From contig NZ_JAPJZJ010000001.1 of the NCBI RefSeq assembly GCF_028858515.1, forward strand, positions 1 through 64,000: 64,000 nucleotides of DNA, given 5' to 3'. The notes beneath the pieces were generated by a model. That model was not told where the DNA came from and made no database searches. It saw only the letters and a program-made list of their open reading frames with translations. Within the stretch, counting starts at the first letter, position 1, and each line of letters opens with the position of its first letter. This DNA is from Aurantiacibacter sp. D1-12 (lineage in GTDB: Bacteria > Pseudomonadota > Alphaproteobacteria > Sphingomonadales > Sphingomonadaceae). The position numbers and the translations under genes were made by a program. Positions 41,880 to 53,046 of this stretch are shown in pieces.

Positions 41880-42935
41880 ATGGGAATTTTCACTATAACT
41901 TGGTGCGTGGATCAGAAAAGCCAGTTTATCGGCCAGTCAGGGGCCTTCCTCGATGCGGTCGAACGGGCCAGCCGCGCGGCGCCTATGGCGCGCCCCGTTC
42001 TGGTGATCGGAGAGCGCGGGACGGGCAAGGAACTGATCGCCGAACGTCTCCACCGCCTGTCCGATCGCTGGGAAGAGCCGCTCGTCGTGATGAACTGCGC
42101 GGCACTACCCGAAACGCTGATCGAAGCCGAATTATTCGGCCACGAACAGGGTGCATTTACCGGTGCTACCAGAGCGCGCGAGGGTAGGTTCGAAGAAGCC
42201 GACCGGGGTACCTTATTCCTCGACGAACTGGGCACGCTGTCGATGGGCGCGCAAGAGCGGCTGCTGAGGGCTGTTGAGTATGGTGAGGTTACCCGCATAG
42301 GCTCCAGCCGCCCAACCCGCGTTGACGTACGCATTGTTGCCGCCACAAATGAAGACCTGCAGGCAAAAGCCGAGCGCGGCGAATTTCGCGCAGACCTGCT
42401 CGACCGGCTGAGTTTCGAAGTTATCACCTTGCCGCCCCTGCGCGTGCGCGAAGGGGATATAGAAGTGTTGGCTGACTATTTCGGGCGCCGTATGGCGGCT
42501 GAACTCGGCTGGGAGCAATGGCCCGGCTTTGCAGACCATGTGCATGACGCGATGGAAGAGCACCCCTGGCCCGGCAACGTACGCGAGCTACGCAATGTGG
42601 TCGAGCGCGCGGTCTATCGCTGGGACAGCTGGGACCAGCCCATCGGCGAAGTTGTGTTTGATCCGTTCGACAGTCCTTGGAAACCGCTGACCTCGCCGGC
42701 TGCACCGGCGCAGGTAAACGGTGCCGCTGAGCCCACCACACCGACACCTGCCACGCCGCGCTTTGACCAGGTCGATGATCTGCGCGGTGCCGTAGAGGCC
42801 CACGAACGCGCTATTCTGGAGCACGCGCTCGGCGCCAATCGCTGGAACCAGCGGCAGACAGCCAAGGCACTGGGTCTGTCATATGACCAGCTACGCCACG
42901 CCATAAAGAAGCACGGGTTGGCCGATAACGGCTGA
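41880..42935 (+). CDS. pspF: PspF, sigma-54 enhancer-binding activator
   Basis: This 351-residue protein has an AAA+ domain: Walker A GERGTGKE (residues 44-51), GAFTGA loop (91-96) that contacts sigma-54, and Walker B GTLFLDELG. The C-terminal Fis-type helix-turn-helix is WNQRQTAKALGLSYDQLRHAIKK. Like E. coli PspF it has no N-terminal sensor domain, since PspA controls it. A Pro/Thr-rich linker joins the domains. GTG 41907 (MDQKSQFIGQS) may be the true start because it matches the family start better. Confidence 0.95.
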   Translation: MGIFTITWCVDQKSQFIGQSGAFLDAVERASRAAPMARPVLVIGERGTGKELIAERLHRLSDRWEEPLVVMNCAALPETLIEAELFGHEQGAFTGATRAREGRFEEADRGTLFLDELGTLSMGAQERLLRAVEYGEVTRIGSSRPTRVDVRIVAATNEDLQAKAERGEFRADLLDRLSFEVITLPPLRVREGDIEVLADYFGRRMAAELGWEQWPGFADHVHDAMEEHPWPGNVRELRNVVERAVYRWDSWDQPIGEVVFDPFDSPWKPLTSPAAPAQVNGAAEPTTPTPATPRFDQVDDLRGAVEAHERAILEHALGANRWNQRQTAKALGLSYDQLRHAIKKHGLADNG

Positions 42936-43082
42936 TCCTGCTGTCATTAGCAGTTGCCTTTCGCGGAAACCCCTCCTACATAGCCGCCATCCCGACATTG
43001 TCTGACAACGAAGGGGCTGGCGCCAAACGGGGCCGGCACCAAACCTCTTTGTCATGGCAAGGTCACCCGAACCGGAGAACCT

Positions 43083-43637
43083 ATGGCCGATATCGCGCGC
43101 CTTACCGAAGTGATCGAACCCGAAGCAGCAGCTCTGGGTTTTGAGCTCGTGCGCGTGAAAATGACCGGCTCAGGCGAAGAGCGCACGTTGCAGATCATGG
43201 CGGAAGACCCCGCCACGGGTCAGCTGCTGGTGGAGCAGTGCATGGAGCTGTCGCGCCGTGTGTCTGACAAGATCGACGCGATCGAGGAAGCCGGTGAAGT
43301 GCTGGTGCAGGGCGCCTATAACCTTGAAGTCAGCAGCCCCGGTATTGATCGCCCTCTGACCCGTGCGAAAGATTTTGCCGACTGGGCAGGGCACGAGGCA
43401 AAGATCGCTCTTTCGGAAAAGATTGATGATCACCGTAACCTGCGCGGCGAATTGATTGGCATCGAAGGTGATGTGATCACCGTAGAGGATAACAAGGCGG
43501 GCCGCATTGCGGTGCCGTTCGATAAAGTTCACTCGGCGCAGCTCGTCTTTACCGACAAGCTGATGGCCGCGACACAACCACTCGACATGACAGGTGTCGA
43601 GGACGTAGAAGAAACCGACGAAGAAGAGGCTCAGTAA
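43083..43637 (+). CDS. rimP: Ribosome maturation factor RimP
   Basis: This 184-residue protein has the two RimP domains: N-terminal VIEPEAAALGFELVRVKM ... VSDKID and the NLEVSSPGIDRPL motif, then the Sm-like C-terminal domain with NKAGRIAVPFDKV and an acidic tail. It helps 30S assembly. It is the first gene of the rimP-nusA-ylxR-infB operon. Confidence 0.96.
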   Translation: MADIARLTEVIEPEAAALGFELVRVKMTGSGEERTLQIMAEDPATGQLLVEQCMELSRRVSDKIDAIEEAGEVLVQGAYNLEVSSPGIDRPLTRAKDFADWAGHEAKIALSEKIDDHRNLRGELIGIEGDVITVEDNKAGRIAVPFDKVHSAQLVFTDKLMAATQPLDMTGVEDVEETDEEEAQ

Positions 43638-43640
43638 GAA

Positions 43641-45296
43641 ATGGCCAGTCCGATTTCCGCCAACAAGGCTGAACTGCTTGCAATCGCTACCGCGGTCGCA
43701 TCGGAAAAGATGATCGAGAAGAGCATCGTGATCGAAGCTCTCGAAGAAGCGATCCAGAAGTCCGCGCGTTCGCGTTTCGGACAGGAAAACGATATCCGCG
43801 CCAAGCTCGATCCCGTGACCGGTGACCTGCGTTTGTGGCGTGTTGTCGAAGTCGTTGAAGAGGTCGATGACTACTTCAAGCAGGTCGATCTGGCGCAGGC
43901 TGAAAAGCTGGAGCCGGGCAGCAAGGTGGGTGACTTCATCGTCGATCCGCTGCCCGCGATGGATGACCTCGGCCGTATCGACGCGCAGAGCGCCAAGCAG
44001 GTGATCTTCCAGAAGGTTCGCGATGCAGAGCGCGAGCGCCAGTTTGAAGAATTCAAGGATCGCGGTGGTGAAGTGATCACGGGCGTGATCAAGTCGGTCG
44101 AATTCGGCCACGTGATCGTCAACCTCGGCCGCGCCGAAGGTGTGATCCGCCGTGACCAGCAGATCCCGCGTGAAGCTGCCCGTGTGGGCGAGCGTGTCCG
44201 CGCGCTGATCAGCAAGGTCGAGCGTAATAACCGCGGCCCGCAGATTTTTCTCAGCCGTGCGCACCCCGATTTCATGCGCAAGCTTTTCGCGCAGGAAGTG
44301 CCCGAGATTTACGACGGCATTATCGAGATCAAGGCCGCCGCTCGTGACCCGGGCAGCCGCGCCAAGATCGGCGTCATCTCGCACGACTCCTCCATCGATC
44401 CGGTCGGCGCCTGCGTCGGCATGAAAGGTAGCCGTGTTCAGGCTGTCGTGCAGGAACTGCAGGGCGAAAAGATCGACATTATTCCGTGGTCGGAAGATCC
44501 GGCGACCTTTATCGTCAACGCATTGCAGCCTGCTACCGTATCGCGGGTTGTTCTGGACGAGGAAGAAGGCCGTATCGAAGTTGTTGTGCCCGATGACCAG
44601 CTTTCGCTCGCCATCGGTCGCCGCGGGCAGAATGTGCGTCTCGCCAGCCAGCTGACCGACAACCAGATCGACATCATGACCGAGGAAGAAGCCTCGGAAA
44701 AGCGCAGCAAGGAATTTGCCGAGCGTTCGAAGATGTTCGAAGAAGAGCTGGATGTCGACGAAACGCTTTCGCAGCTGCTTGTCGCGGAAGGCTTCGTGGA
44801 GCTGGAAGAAGTCGCTTATGTCGAGCTGGAAGAACTCGCCAGCATCGAAGGCTTCGACGAAGAGCTTGCCGAAGAACTGCAGAGCCGCGCCAAGGAAGCG
44901 CTCGACCGTCAGGAAGAGGCGCACCGTACGGCTCGCCGTGAACTTGGCGTGGAAGATGATCTGGCGGAGCTGCCGCACCTGACCGAAGAAATGCTGGTTG
45001 TGCTGGGCAAGGCCGGGATCAAGGATCTCGACGATCTGGCCGATCTCGCGACTGACGAGCTGATTGCAAAGAAGCGCGAAGCTCCGCGTCGTCGCAACAG
45101 CGATGGCCCGCCGATGCGTCGTCCGCAGCGCGCGGAAGACAAGGGCGGCGTGCTTGGCAGGTTCGGCCTGAGCGAAGAGCAGGGCAACGAGATCATCATG
45201 GCCGCTCGCGCGCACTGGTTCGAAGACGAGGAAGAGGCAGCGCCTGCTGCTGGCGCCCAAGCAGAGGAGGCCGCCGATGCGGAATCCTCAACATGA
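43641..45296 (+). CDS. nusA: Transcription elongation/antitermination factor NusA
   Basis: This 551-residue protein has the N-terminal RNAP-binding domain ([19 protein letters not shown]), S1 ([15 protein letters not shown]), KH1/KH2 ([33 protein letters not shown]) and two C-terminal helix-hairpin-helix repeats ([23 protein letters not shown] and [14 protein letters not shown]). The start lies three bases after the rimP stop. The acidic C-terminal tail is typical of alphaproteobacterial NusA. Confidence 0.97.
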   Translation: MASPISANKAELLAIATAVASEKMIEKSIVIEALEEAIQKSARSRFGQENDIRAKLDPVTGDLRLWRVVEVVEEVDDYFKQVDLAQAEKLEPGSKVGDFIVDPLPAMDDLGRIDAQSAKQVIFQKVRDAERERQFEEFKDRGGEVITGVIKSVEFGHVIVNLGRAEGVIRRDQQIPREAARVGERVRALISKVERNNRGPQIFLSRAHPDFMRKLFAQEVPEIYDGIIEIKAAARDPGSRAKIGVISHDSSIDPVGACVGMKGSRVQAVVQELQGEKIDIIPWSEDPATFIVNALQPATVSRVVLDEEEGRIEVVVPDDQLSLAIGRRGQNVRLASQLTDNQIDIMTEEEASEKRSKEFAERSKMFEEELDVDETLSQLLVAEGFVELEEVAYVELEELASIEGFDEELAEELQSRAKEALDRQEEAHRTARRELGVEDDLAELPHLTEEMLVVLGKAGIKDLDDLADLATDELIAKKREAPRRRNSDGPPMRRPQRAEDKGGVLGRFGLSEEQGNEIIMAARAHWFEDEEEAAPAAGAQAEEAADAESST

Positions 45297-46005
45297 CACA
45301 TTAGGTTCGCCTAAAACCGAGACCGGCGCTTCTCCTGAAAAGGGGAGCGAGCGCCGCTGCGTGCTGACCGGGCAGACCGGATCGCGCGACACCTTGCTGC
45401 GTCTGGCGATTTCGCCCGATGGAGAGGTGCTGCCCGATGCCCACGCCAAGGCACCGGGACGCGGTGCTTGGATCGGTGTGTCTCGCGTGGAGCTGGAGGA
45501 AGCGATTGCCTCGGGCAAGTTGAAGGGCGCACTCTCGCGCGGCTTCAAGACCGGGGCGATTGCGATTGCCGATGACCTGCCTGGACAGGCGCAGATCGCG
45601 CTGGAAAAGGCTTTCCTACAGCGGCTTGGCCTCGAAATGCGCAGCGGACGTCTTATCTTGGGTTCTGACCGGATCCGTGATGATGCACGCATGGGCAAGG
45701 TTTTTGCGCTCTACCACGCTGCGGATGCGAGCGAGGACGGGTGCAAGAAACTGGATCAGGCCTACCGCGTCGGCATGGATGCCGAAGGGTCGGGCCTGAT
45801 GGGCACACGCTTGCCACTGGACCGGGAAGCACTGTCTGTGGCATTGGGCCGCGACAATGTCGTCCACCTGGGGCTTGCCGATCGCAAATCGGCAGAGCGG
45901 GTTGCGATCCCGCTGGGGCGTTTGCAGACCTTTCTGGGGGCCGCGAATGTGGCCGGGACAAGCGAAGACGTAAGCGGCCAAGCCGCCGCCGGCGTTTCCG
46001 CGTGA
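45277..46005 (+). CDS. YlxR (DUF448) RNA-binding protein with L7Ae-like domain
   Basis: This 242-residue protein has an N-terminal DUF448/YlxR domain (RRCVLTGQTGSRDTLLRLA, AKAPGRGAWIGVSR) and a C-terminal L7Ae/YlxQ-like part (LGLEMRSGRLILGSDRI, GKVFALYHAADASEDG). The fusion is usual in alphaproteobacteria. Overlap with nusA (20 bases) shows coupling. It binds RNA and is linked to ribosome maturation and RNase P in other bacteria. Confidence 0.92.
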   Translation: MRNPQHDTLGSPKTETGASPEKGSERRCVLTGQTGSRDTLLRLAISPDGEVLPDAHAKAPGRGAWIGVSRVELEEAIASGKLKGALSRGFKTGAIAIADDLPGQAQIALEKAFLQRLGLEMRSGRLILGSDRIRDDARMGKVFALYHAADASEDGCKKLDQAYRVGMDAEGSGLMGTRLPLDREALSVALGRDNVVHLGLADRKSAERVAIPLGRLQTFLGAANVAGTSEDVSGQAAAGVSA

Positions 46006-46036
46006 CTGATTGATTTTGAAGGAATAGTACGAGCAC

Positions 46037-48541
<2,505 letters not shown>

Positions 48542-48554
48542 CGCCTGAAAACCG

Positions 48555-48980
48555 ATGACCGAAAAGAACCCGATCCTCCAATGGCCGTCAGCCAAGCTGA
48601 TGGGCGCCGAATTCGTCGCGATGGATGAGGAGAGCCTCACCGTCGAGATGGCGTTCACTCCGCCCGAAGGCTTCGCCAATATGCGCGGGCATGTGCAAGG
48701 CGGATTGCTGGCGGGGCCGATGGATGAGGCGATGGGCGCTGCGGTTTATCTTGGCACCAAGGGCAAGCTGCAATTGACGCTCGACATCAACCTCTCGCTG
48801 CTGCGCCCGGTCGCGATGGATCGCATCACCGTGAAAGCGCGCGCGGTCAAACCCGGCCGCCGGGTGACCTTTGTTGAAAGCGAGCTGTTCGATGTGAACG
48901 GCAAGCTGTGCGCCCGGGCGACGGCGACGACGATGACGACAGATTGGCCCGGCGCGAAGAGTGAGGGAGCGGACGCGTAA
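48555..48980 (+). CDS. PaaI-type thioesterase (hotdog fold)
   Basis: This 141-residue protein has the PaaI/4HBT pattern [30 protein letters not shown], with the conserved HVQGG-D-x-A block, and [18 protein letters not shown]. It probably clears CoA thioesters. It lies between infB and rbfA and overlaps rbfA by one base, an insertion in the classic order infB-rbfA-truB. Confidence 0.92.
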   Translation: MTEKNPILQWPSAKLMGAEFVAMDEESLTVEMAFTPPEGFANMRGHVQGGLLAGPMDEAMGAAVYLGTKGKLQLTLDINLSLLRPVAMDRITVKARAVKPGRRVTFVESELFDVNGKLCARATATTMTTDWPGAKSEGADA

Positions 48981-49390
48981 TGGCCAAACACTCGCGCCCC
49001 GAAGACCAGTCCGTCCGCCTACTCAAGGTGGGCGAGCGTGTGCGCCATATCCTCTCCGAGCTGCTCGCGCGCGGGGAAGCGCATGATGACGTGCTGAGCG
49101 CGTCGAATATCGCTGTCACCGAGGTGCGCATGTCACCCGACCTGCGCAATGCCAAGGTCTACGTGAAGCCGCTGCTTGGCGAGGATGAGGCCACAGTGGT
49201 GAAGGCCTTGCGCACCAACACAGCGTTCTTCCAGCGCGAGGTTGCCCAGCGCCTCGGACTGAAATTCGCTCCCAAGCTGCAATTCCGCGCCGACGAGAGT
49301 TTTGACGAGGCGAGCCGCATCGACCAGTTGCTCGATGACCCGAAGGTGCGGCGGGATTTGGAAGGCGATCTGGAGGATGGGGGCGAGTAA
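48980..49390 (+). CDS. rbfA: Ribosome-binding factor A
   Basis: This 136-residue KH-fold protein has [43 protein letters not shown] and [25 protein letters not shown]. It aids 16S rRNA 5' processing and 30S assembly. The acidic C-terminal tail is short. Confidence 0.96.
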   Translation: MAKHSRPEDQSVRLLKVGERVRHILSELLARGEAHDDVLSASNIAVTEVRMSPDLRNAKVYVKPLLGEDEATVVKALRTNTAFFQREVAQRLGLKFAPKLQFRADESFDEASRIDQLLDDPKVRRDLEGDLEDGGE

Positions 49391-49398
49391 TCCCCAGA

Positions 49399-49470
49399 CC
49401 CGTTCGTCCTGAGCTTGTCGAAGGACGCATGGTTCGCGCTAACGTGGTTCGACAGGCTCACCACGAACGG
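49399..49470. repeat. Dispersed inverted repeat
   Basis: Two inverted arms (CCGTTCGTCCTGAGCTTGTC from about 49399, and a partner ending CACCACGAACGG at 49470) flank an AGGACGCATGGTTCGCGC centre. It is one of the common intergenic palindromes of sphingomonads by recall. It lies between rbfA and tdk and may fold in the transcript. Confidence 0.75.
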
Positions 49471-49482
49471 ATGTAGCGCACT

Positions 49483-50064
49483 ATGGCCAAGCTCTATTTC
49501 TACTATGCCAGCATGAACGCGGGCAAATCGACCACTCTGCTGCAGGCGGATTTCAATTATCGCGAGCGTGGCATGGATACGATGCTGTGGACCGCCGCAA
49601 TCGATACGCGCGCCGATGCTGCCATCGCCAGCCGGATCGGGCTGGAGGCAGATGCGCATCGCTTTACGCCAGGTACCAATCTTTACACCGAAGTGATGCA
49701 ACAGCACGGGCAGGGCAGGCTCGCCTGCGTACTGATCGACGAAGCGCAGTTCCTCACTGCTGTGCAGGTGTGGCAATGCGCGCGTCTGGCGGATGAGGCG
49801 GGTATTCCGGTGCTCTGTTACGGCCTGCGCACCGATTTCCGCGGAGACCTCTTCCCCGGCTCAGCCGTGCTTCTAGGCGTCGCGGACTCGCTCGTCGAGC
49901 TGAAAGCCGTGTGCCACTGCGGACGCAAGGCGACAATGAACCTGCGCGTAAGCGAGGATGGCAATGCCGTGGGTGAAGGCGAGCAGACCGAGATCGGCGG
50001 AAACGAGCGCTACGTGGCGCTATGCCGGCGGCACTTTGCCGGGCAATTGGGGATGTATCGGTAG
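49483..50064 (+). CDS. tdk: Thymidine kinase
   Basis: This 193-residue kinase has the P-loop YFYYASMNAGKST, the VLIDEAQFL switch, GLRTDFRGDLFPGS (thymidine lid) and zinc-binding Cys pairs (CHCGRKA, LCRRHF). It phosphorylates thymidine for salvage. Confidence 0.96.
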   Translation: MAKLYFYYASMNAGKSTTLLQADFNYRERGMDTMLWTAAIDTRADAAIASRIGLEADAHRFTPGTNLYTEVMQQHGQGRLACVLIDEAQFLTAVQVWQCARLADEAGIPVLCYGLRTDFRGDLFPGSAVLLGVADSLVELKAVCHCGRKATMNLRVSEDGNAVGEGEQTEIGGNERYVALCRRHFAGQLGMYR

Positions 50065-50517
50065 CTAGCCGAGCAAAACGCTCCCCGCCTTCCAAGCCAG
50101 TACGCCCCACGCGATAGTCAGCACAAACACTGAAATTCCACCCAGCACATAGGCGGTCTTCTGGATGATCTCGCCGCCGTAGACGAAGGCGTTGATGCCG
50201 AAGGCGCGCAGGAAATAGGGCACGGCATTCATCCATCCGCCGTAGATTAGCGCCACGAGCAGCCAGAGCGGGATTGCCAGATCGAACAGAACCAGCAGCG
50301 CTGCAGCCAGCCCTTGCATGAAAGCCAGCATGATCCAGTCGAGATGGGCGGAGAGCAACTGGCGGAAATTGATACCGCGCGTTGCCTTTGTGAGCGGCTT
50401 GATCCGCAGATGCGGAATCATCATGAACATGCCGAGCAGTGAGGACCAGAATATCGCCAGCGCACCACTGAACAGCAGCCATTGCGCTGCGGTAGTGGCA
50501 TCGACGGGCGCAGTCAC
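50065..50517 (-). CDS. Four-helix membrane protein of unknown function
   Basis: This 150-residue protein has four hydrophobic segments (AAQWLLFSGALAIFWSSLLGM, LDWIMLAFMQGLAAALLVLF, LWLLVALIYGGWMNAVPYFL, YVLGGISVFVLTIAWGVLAW). No family was recognised. It ends next to the tdk stop and overlaps the acetyltransferase gene by four bases, so it is the last gene of a four-gene minus-strand group with the acetyltransferase, a flavodoxin-like gene and an AbgT transporter. Confidence 0.85.
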   Translation of the reverse strand: MTAPVDATTAAQWLLFSGALAIFWSSLLGMFMMIPHLRIKPLTKATRGINFRQLLSAHLDWIMLAFMQGLAAALLVLFDLAIPLWLLVALIYGGWMNAVPYFLRAFGINAFVYGGEIIQKTAYVLGGISVFVLTIAWGVLAWKAGSVLLG

Positions 50518-50951
50518 AAGTCAAACTCGAACATCAGGATTTCCTCGGGATTAGGCTGCCACTTCCGATAGACGGCTTGCGCTTCGACATTGTCGGTTTC
50601 TGTCCCTAACCAGCAGCTTGTGCAGCCGTGCTCGCGGCCCCAGGTGACGGCTTCTTTCATCAGGCGTGTCCCGATCCCGCGATTGCGATAGTCGGGATTG
50701 GTGCCAAGCTCGTCTATATAGAGTTCATTAGGCTTGTCCGGGTGTAGGTGAAGATTGGCCATGACCATCGCCACCATTGTGTCGCCATCCATGGCCACGG
50801 CCAGAAAATGCGTGTGCGAGGCAAGGTGGGCGTCGAGTTTGTCCGGCTCCACCAGGTGATCGAACACCTCCGGAAGAATGCTTCTGAACAGGTGATCATC
50901 GCCCCTGTTGACGCGGTGAATTGCAATGCTGGCCAGATCTTCCGCCATCAA
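50514..50951 (-). CDS. GNAT-family N-acetyltransferase
   Basis: This 145-residue protein has the GNAT acetyl-CoA motif IDELGTNPDYRNRGIGTRLMKEAVTWG with Arg-x-x-Gly-x-Gly/Ala, and the C-terminal WLGTETDNVEAQAVYRKW. It probably acetylates a small molecule or antibiotic-like amine; the substrate is not visible. It overlaps the flavodoxin-like gene by four bases. Confidence 0.92.
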   Translation of the reverse strand: MMAEDLASIAIHRVNRGDDHLFRSILPEVFDHLVEPDKLDAHLASHTHFLAVAMDGDTMVAMVMANLHLHPDKPNELYIDELGTNPDYRNRGIGTRLMKEAVTWGREHGCTSCWLGTETDNVEAQAVYRKWQPNPEEILMFEFDL

Positions 50952-51439
50952 AACACTCCCACCTCGAGTCCTGCGGCCAGCGTTGCTCCCAGTTCGCGCA
51001 CTTGAGCAATATCCGCATCGCCAATTACCTTCTGCGCCAAGATTTCTTCTTTGGTCTGCGCGCCCACATTGACGATCTGCGTATCTGCGACGCGTTTCAG
51101 CCTCCAGCCGGTGCAGATGCGTTCCAGCTGCCGTTGAGCGTTCTCACCGTCGGACCCGGCGCAGATCAGCGCGGCGTAGGGACGACCTTCGATCTGGCCG
51201 AGCACATCGTAATAGGTCCGATCGAACATGGCTTTCATCACGCCTGCGATGGCCGCGAGGTTTTCGGGGCAGGCGAAGATATAGCCATCGGCGCCAAGGA
51301 GATCGGCGGATTGCGCTTCTTCGGCAGCGAGGAAGCGCACATCGATACCACCAGCCTCCAGCGCTCCAGCCCGAGCAGCCTCGGCCATCTGGCGACTGCC
51401 GCCGGTGAAGCTGTACCAGACGATCAGGAGCGTCTTCAC
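50948..51439 (-). CDS. Flavodoxin-like NAD(P)H-dependent oxidoreductase
   Basis: This 163-residue protein has the FMN-phosphate loop LIVWYSFTGGSRQMAEAAR and the second loop ADGYIFACPENLAAIAG, typical of flavodoxin/NADPH-dependent FMN reductases. It overlaps the AbgT transporter gene by four bases. A role in quinone or flavin reduction is likely. Confidence 0.88.
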   Translation of the reverse strand: MKTLLIVWYSFTGGSRQMAEAARAGALEAGGIDVRFLAAEEAQSADLLGADGYIFACPENLAAIAGVMKAMFDRTYYDVLGQIEGRPYAALICAGSDGENAQRQLERICTGWRLKRVADTQIVNVGAQTKEEILAQKVIGDADIAQVRELGATLAAGLEVGVF

Positions 51440-53016
51440 TCGGCAACCGGAAGTTGATCAAGAAACACGTTCACACCCGGGCCAAGCGGCAAGTCGAACA
51501 CCACCCATGTCACTGTGATCGCCAGGCCAGCCGCGATAATGCCGAAGAAGTAAGGCATCATCAGCGCGGTGAGGCTGCCGAGGCCGAACTCTTTAACCCA
51601 GCGCTGGCAGAAGATCAGCACCAGCGGGAAATAGACCATCAGCGGGGTCACGATGTTGGTCGCGCTATCGCCCACGCGGTAGGCTGCGGTGGTCATTTCG
51701 GGCGAGACGCCCACCAGCATCAGCATGGGCACCAGTACCGGAGCCATAACGCTCCACTTGGCGCTGGCCGAACCGATCAGCAAGTTGAGCATCGCGCCGA
51801 ACAGCACAATCGCCACCAGCATCGCCCACATCGGCAGACCGCTCGCTTTCAGCGCATCTGCGCCCGTTACCGCCAGCACGATGCCCATGTTGGACCAGGC
51901 GAACATCACCACAAAGTGTGCTGCAACGAAAGTGAGGACGAGGTAATAGGCCATGTCCTTCATCGCCTCGCTCATCATGGAAATGAGCTCGCGGTGATCT
52001 CCAATTGTCCCAGCTGCGCGGCCGTAAAAATAGCCGGGCACGAGAAAGACGAGGAGGAAGAAGGGCAGCAGGCTCTCGTAGAACGGCGTCATGCGGCCTT
52101 GGGGTGGCGCTTCTGGGTCGATCAGCGGCTGGATTGGGCCGATGGTGAGGAAAGTCCACAGTGCGATCAGGGCGAGGACGACGAGTCCGGCGTGCTTGAG
52201 CCCGCGTTTCTGGCCGTCGGTAAGGCCTGCATCCATGTCCTCGTCGGGCTGCTCACCAGCTTGCGACTGGTCGTATCGGCCCAGCCGCGGTTCCACAACG
52301 CGGTCAGTCACGAACCAGATCACCGGCAGGTAGGCGAGGGTCATCGCCGCGATAAAGTACCAGTTGCCCGCGATATTGACGGTGTAGTCGCCGAACACGG
52401 TCTGCACCGCCGCTTCGGTAATGCCGAGCAGCAATGCATCGAGCTGTCCAGGGAAGAGGTTGGCGGAGAAGGCTCCCGATACGCTGGCAAAGCTCACGCC
52501 GATGCCGAGTAAGGGATGGCGGCCAGCGGCATGGTAGATGATGCCGGCCAGCGGGATCATAACCACAAAGGCCGCGTCCGCCGCGTGGTTCGCCATCATG
52601 CAGGCGAGCGCCACCGATGGTGTCAGCCAAAAACGTGAAGCGCGCGCTACGCTGGCCTTCATCGCTGTGGTGAACAGCCCGGATCGCTCGGCGACGCCCG
52701 CGCCGAGCATCACCGTCAGCACCATGCCCAGTGGTGGGAAGTGGGTGAAGGTCTCGGGCACCAGTGTGAAGAGCCGCCGCAGGTTCGCCTCTGACAGCAG
52801 GCTTTCGACGGTGACGATGCGGTTGGTGCCCGTTTCGGGATCGATCTCGCCCGGATGCGCCGCGTTCCATCCCGCCATGCTCGCCACGATGGACAGCACG
52901 ACGAGGATGAGAATGAAGTAGACGAACAGCAGCACCGGATCGGGCAGACGGTTGCCCGTTCGCTCGACCCAGCCGAGAAAGCCGCTTTGTGTCTGTGCTG
53001 TTGCCGTTGTGCTCAT
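51436..53016 (-). CDS. AbgT-family transporter (copy 1)
   Basis: This 526-residue transporter starts MSTTATAQTQSGFLGWVERTGNRLPDPVLLFVYF. It has about 9-11 helices and the AbgT motifs: a GAGVAERSGLF region, NHAADAAFVVMIPLAGI, SAKWSVMAPVLVPML and VGDSATNIVTPLMVYFPL. AbgT proteins carry p-aminobenzoyl-glutamate in E. coli, while some relatives export antimetabolites. It begins a minus-strand operon with three small genes. Confidence 0.95.
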   Translation of the reverse strand: MSTTATAQTQSGFLGWVERTGNRLPDPVLLFVYFILILVVLSIVASMAGWNAAHPGEIDPETGTNRIVTVESLLSEANLRRLFTLVPETFTHFPPLGMVLTVMLGAGVAERSGLFTTAMKASVARASRFWLTPSVALACMMANHAADAAFVVMIPLAGIIYHAAGRHPLLGIGVSFASVSGAFSANLFPGQLDALLLGITEAAVQTVFGDYTVNIAGNWYFIAAMTLAYLPVIWFVTDRVVEPRLGRYDQSQAGEQPDEDMDAGLTDGQKRGLKHAGLVVLALIALWTFLTIGPIQPLIDPEAPPQGRMTPFYESLLPFFLLVFLVPGYFYGRAAGTIGDHRELISMMSEAMKDMAYYLVLTFVAAHFVVMFAWSNMGIVLAVTGADALKASGLPMWAMLVAIVLFGAMLNLLIGSASAKWSVMAPVLVPMLMLVGVSPEMTTAAYRVGDSATNIVTPLMVYFPLVLIFCQRWVKEFGLGSLTALMMPYFFGIIAAGLAITVTWVVFDLPLGPGVNVFLDQLPVAE

Positions 53017-53046
53017 GTCATCCCCTCCTCAATGAGCCGAACCGGC

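Noticed and set aside
43170-45260. A 696-codon open frame on the minus strand opposite rimP-nusA
   Set aside because: It is the shadow of highly biased rimP and nusA codons; it has no ribosome-binding site or recognisable domain.
51454-52512. A 352-codon His/Gln-rich plus-strand frame opposite the AbgT gene
   Set aside because: Typical antisense product of a membrane-protein gene in GC-rich DNA.
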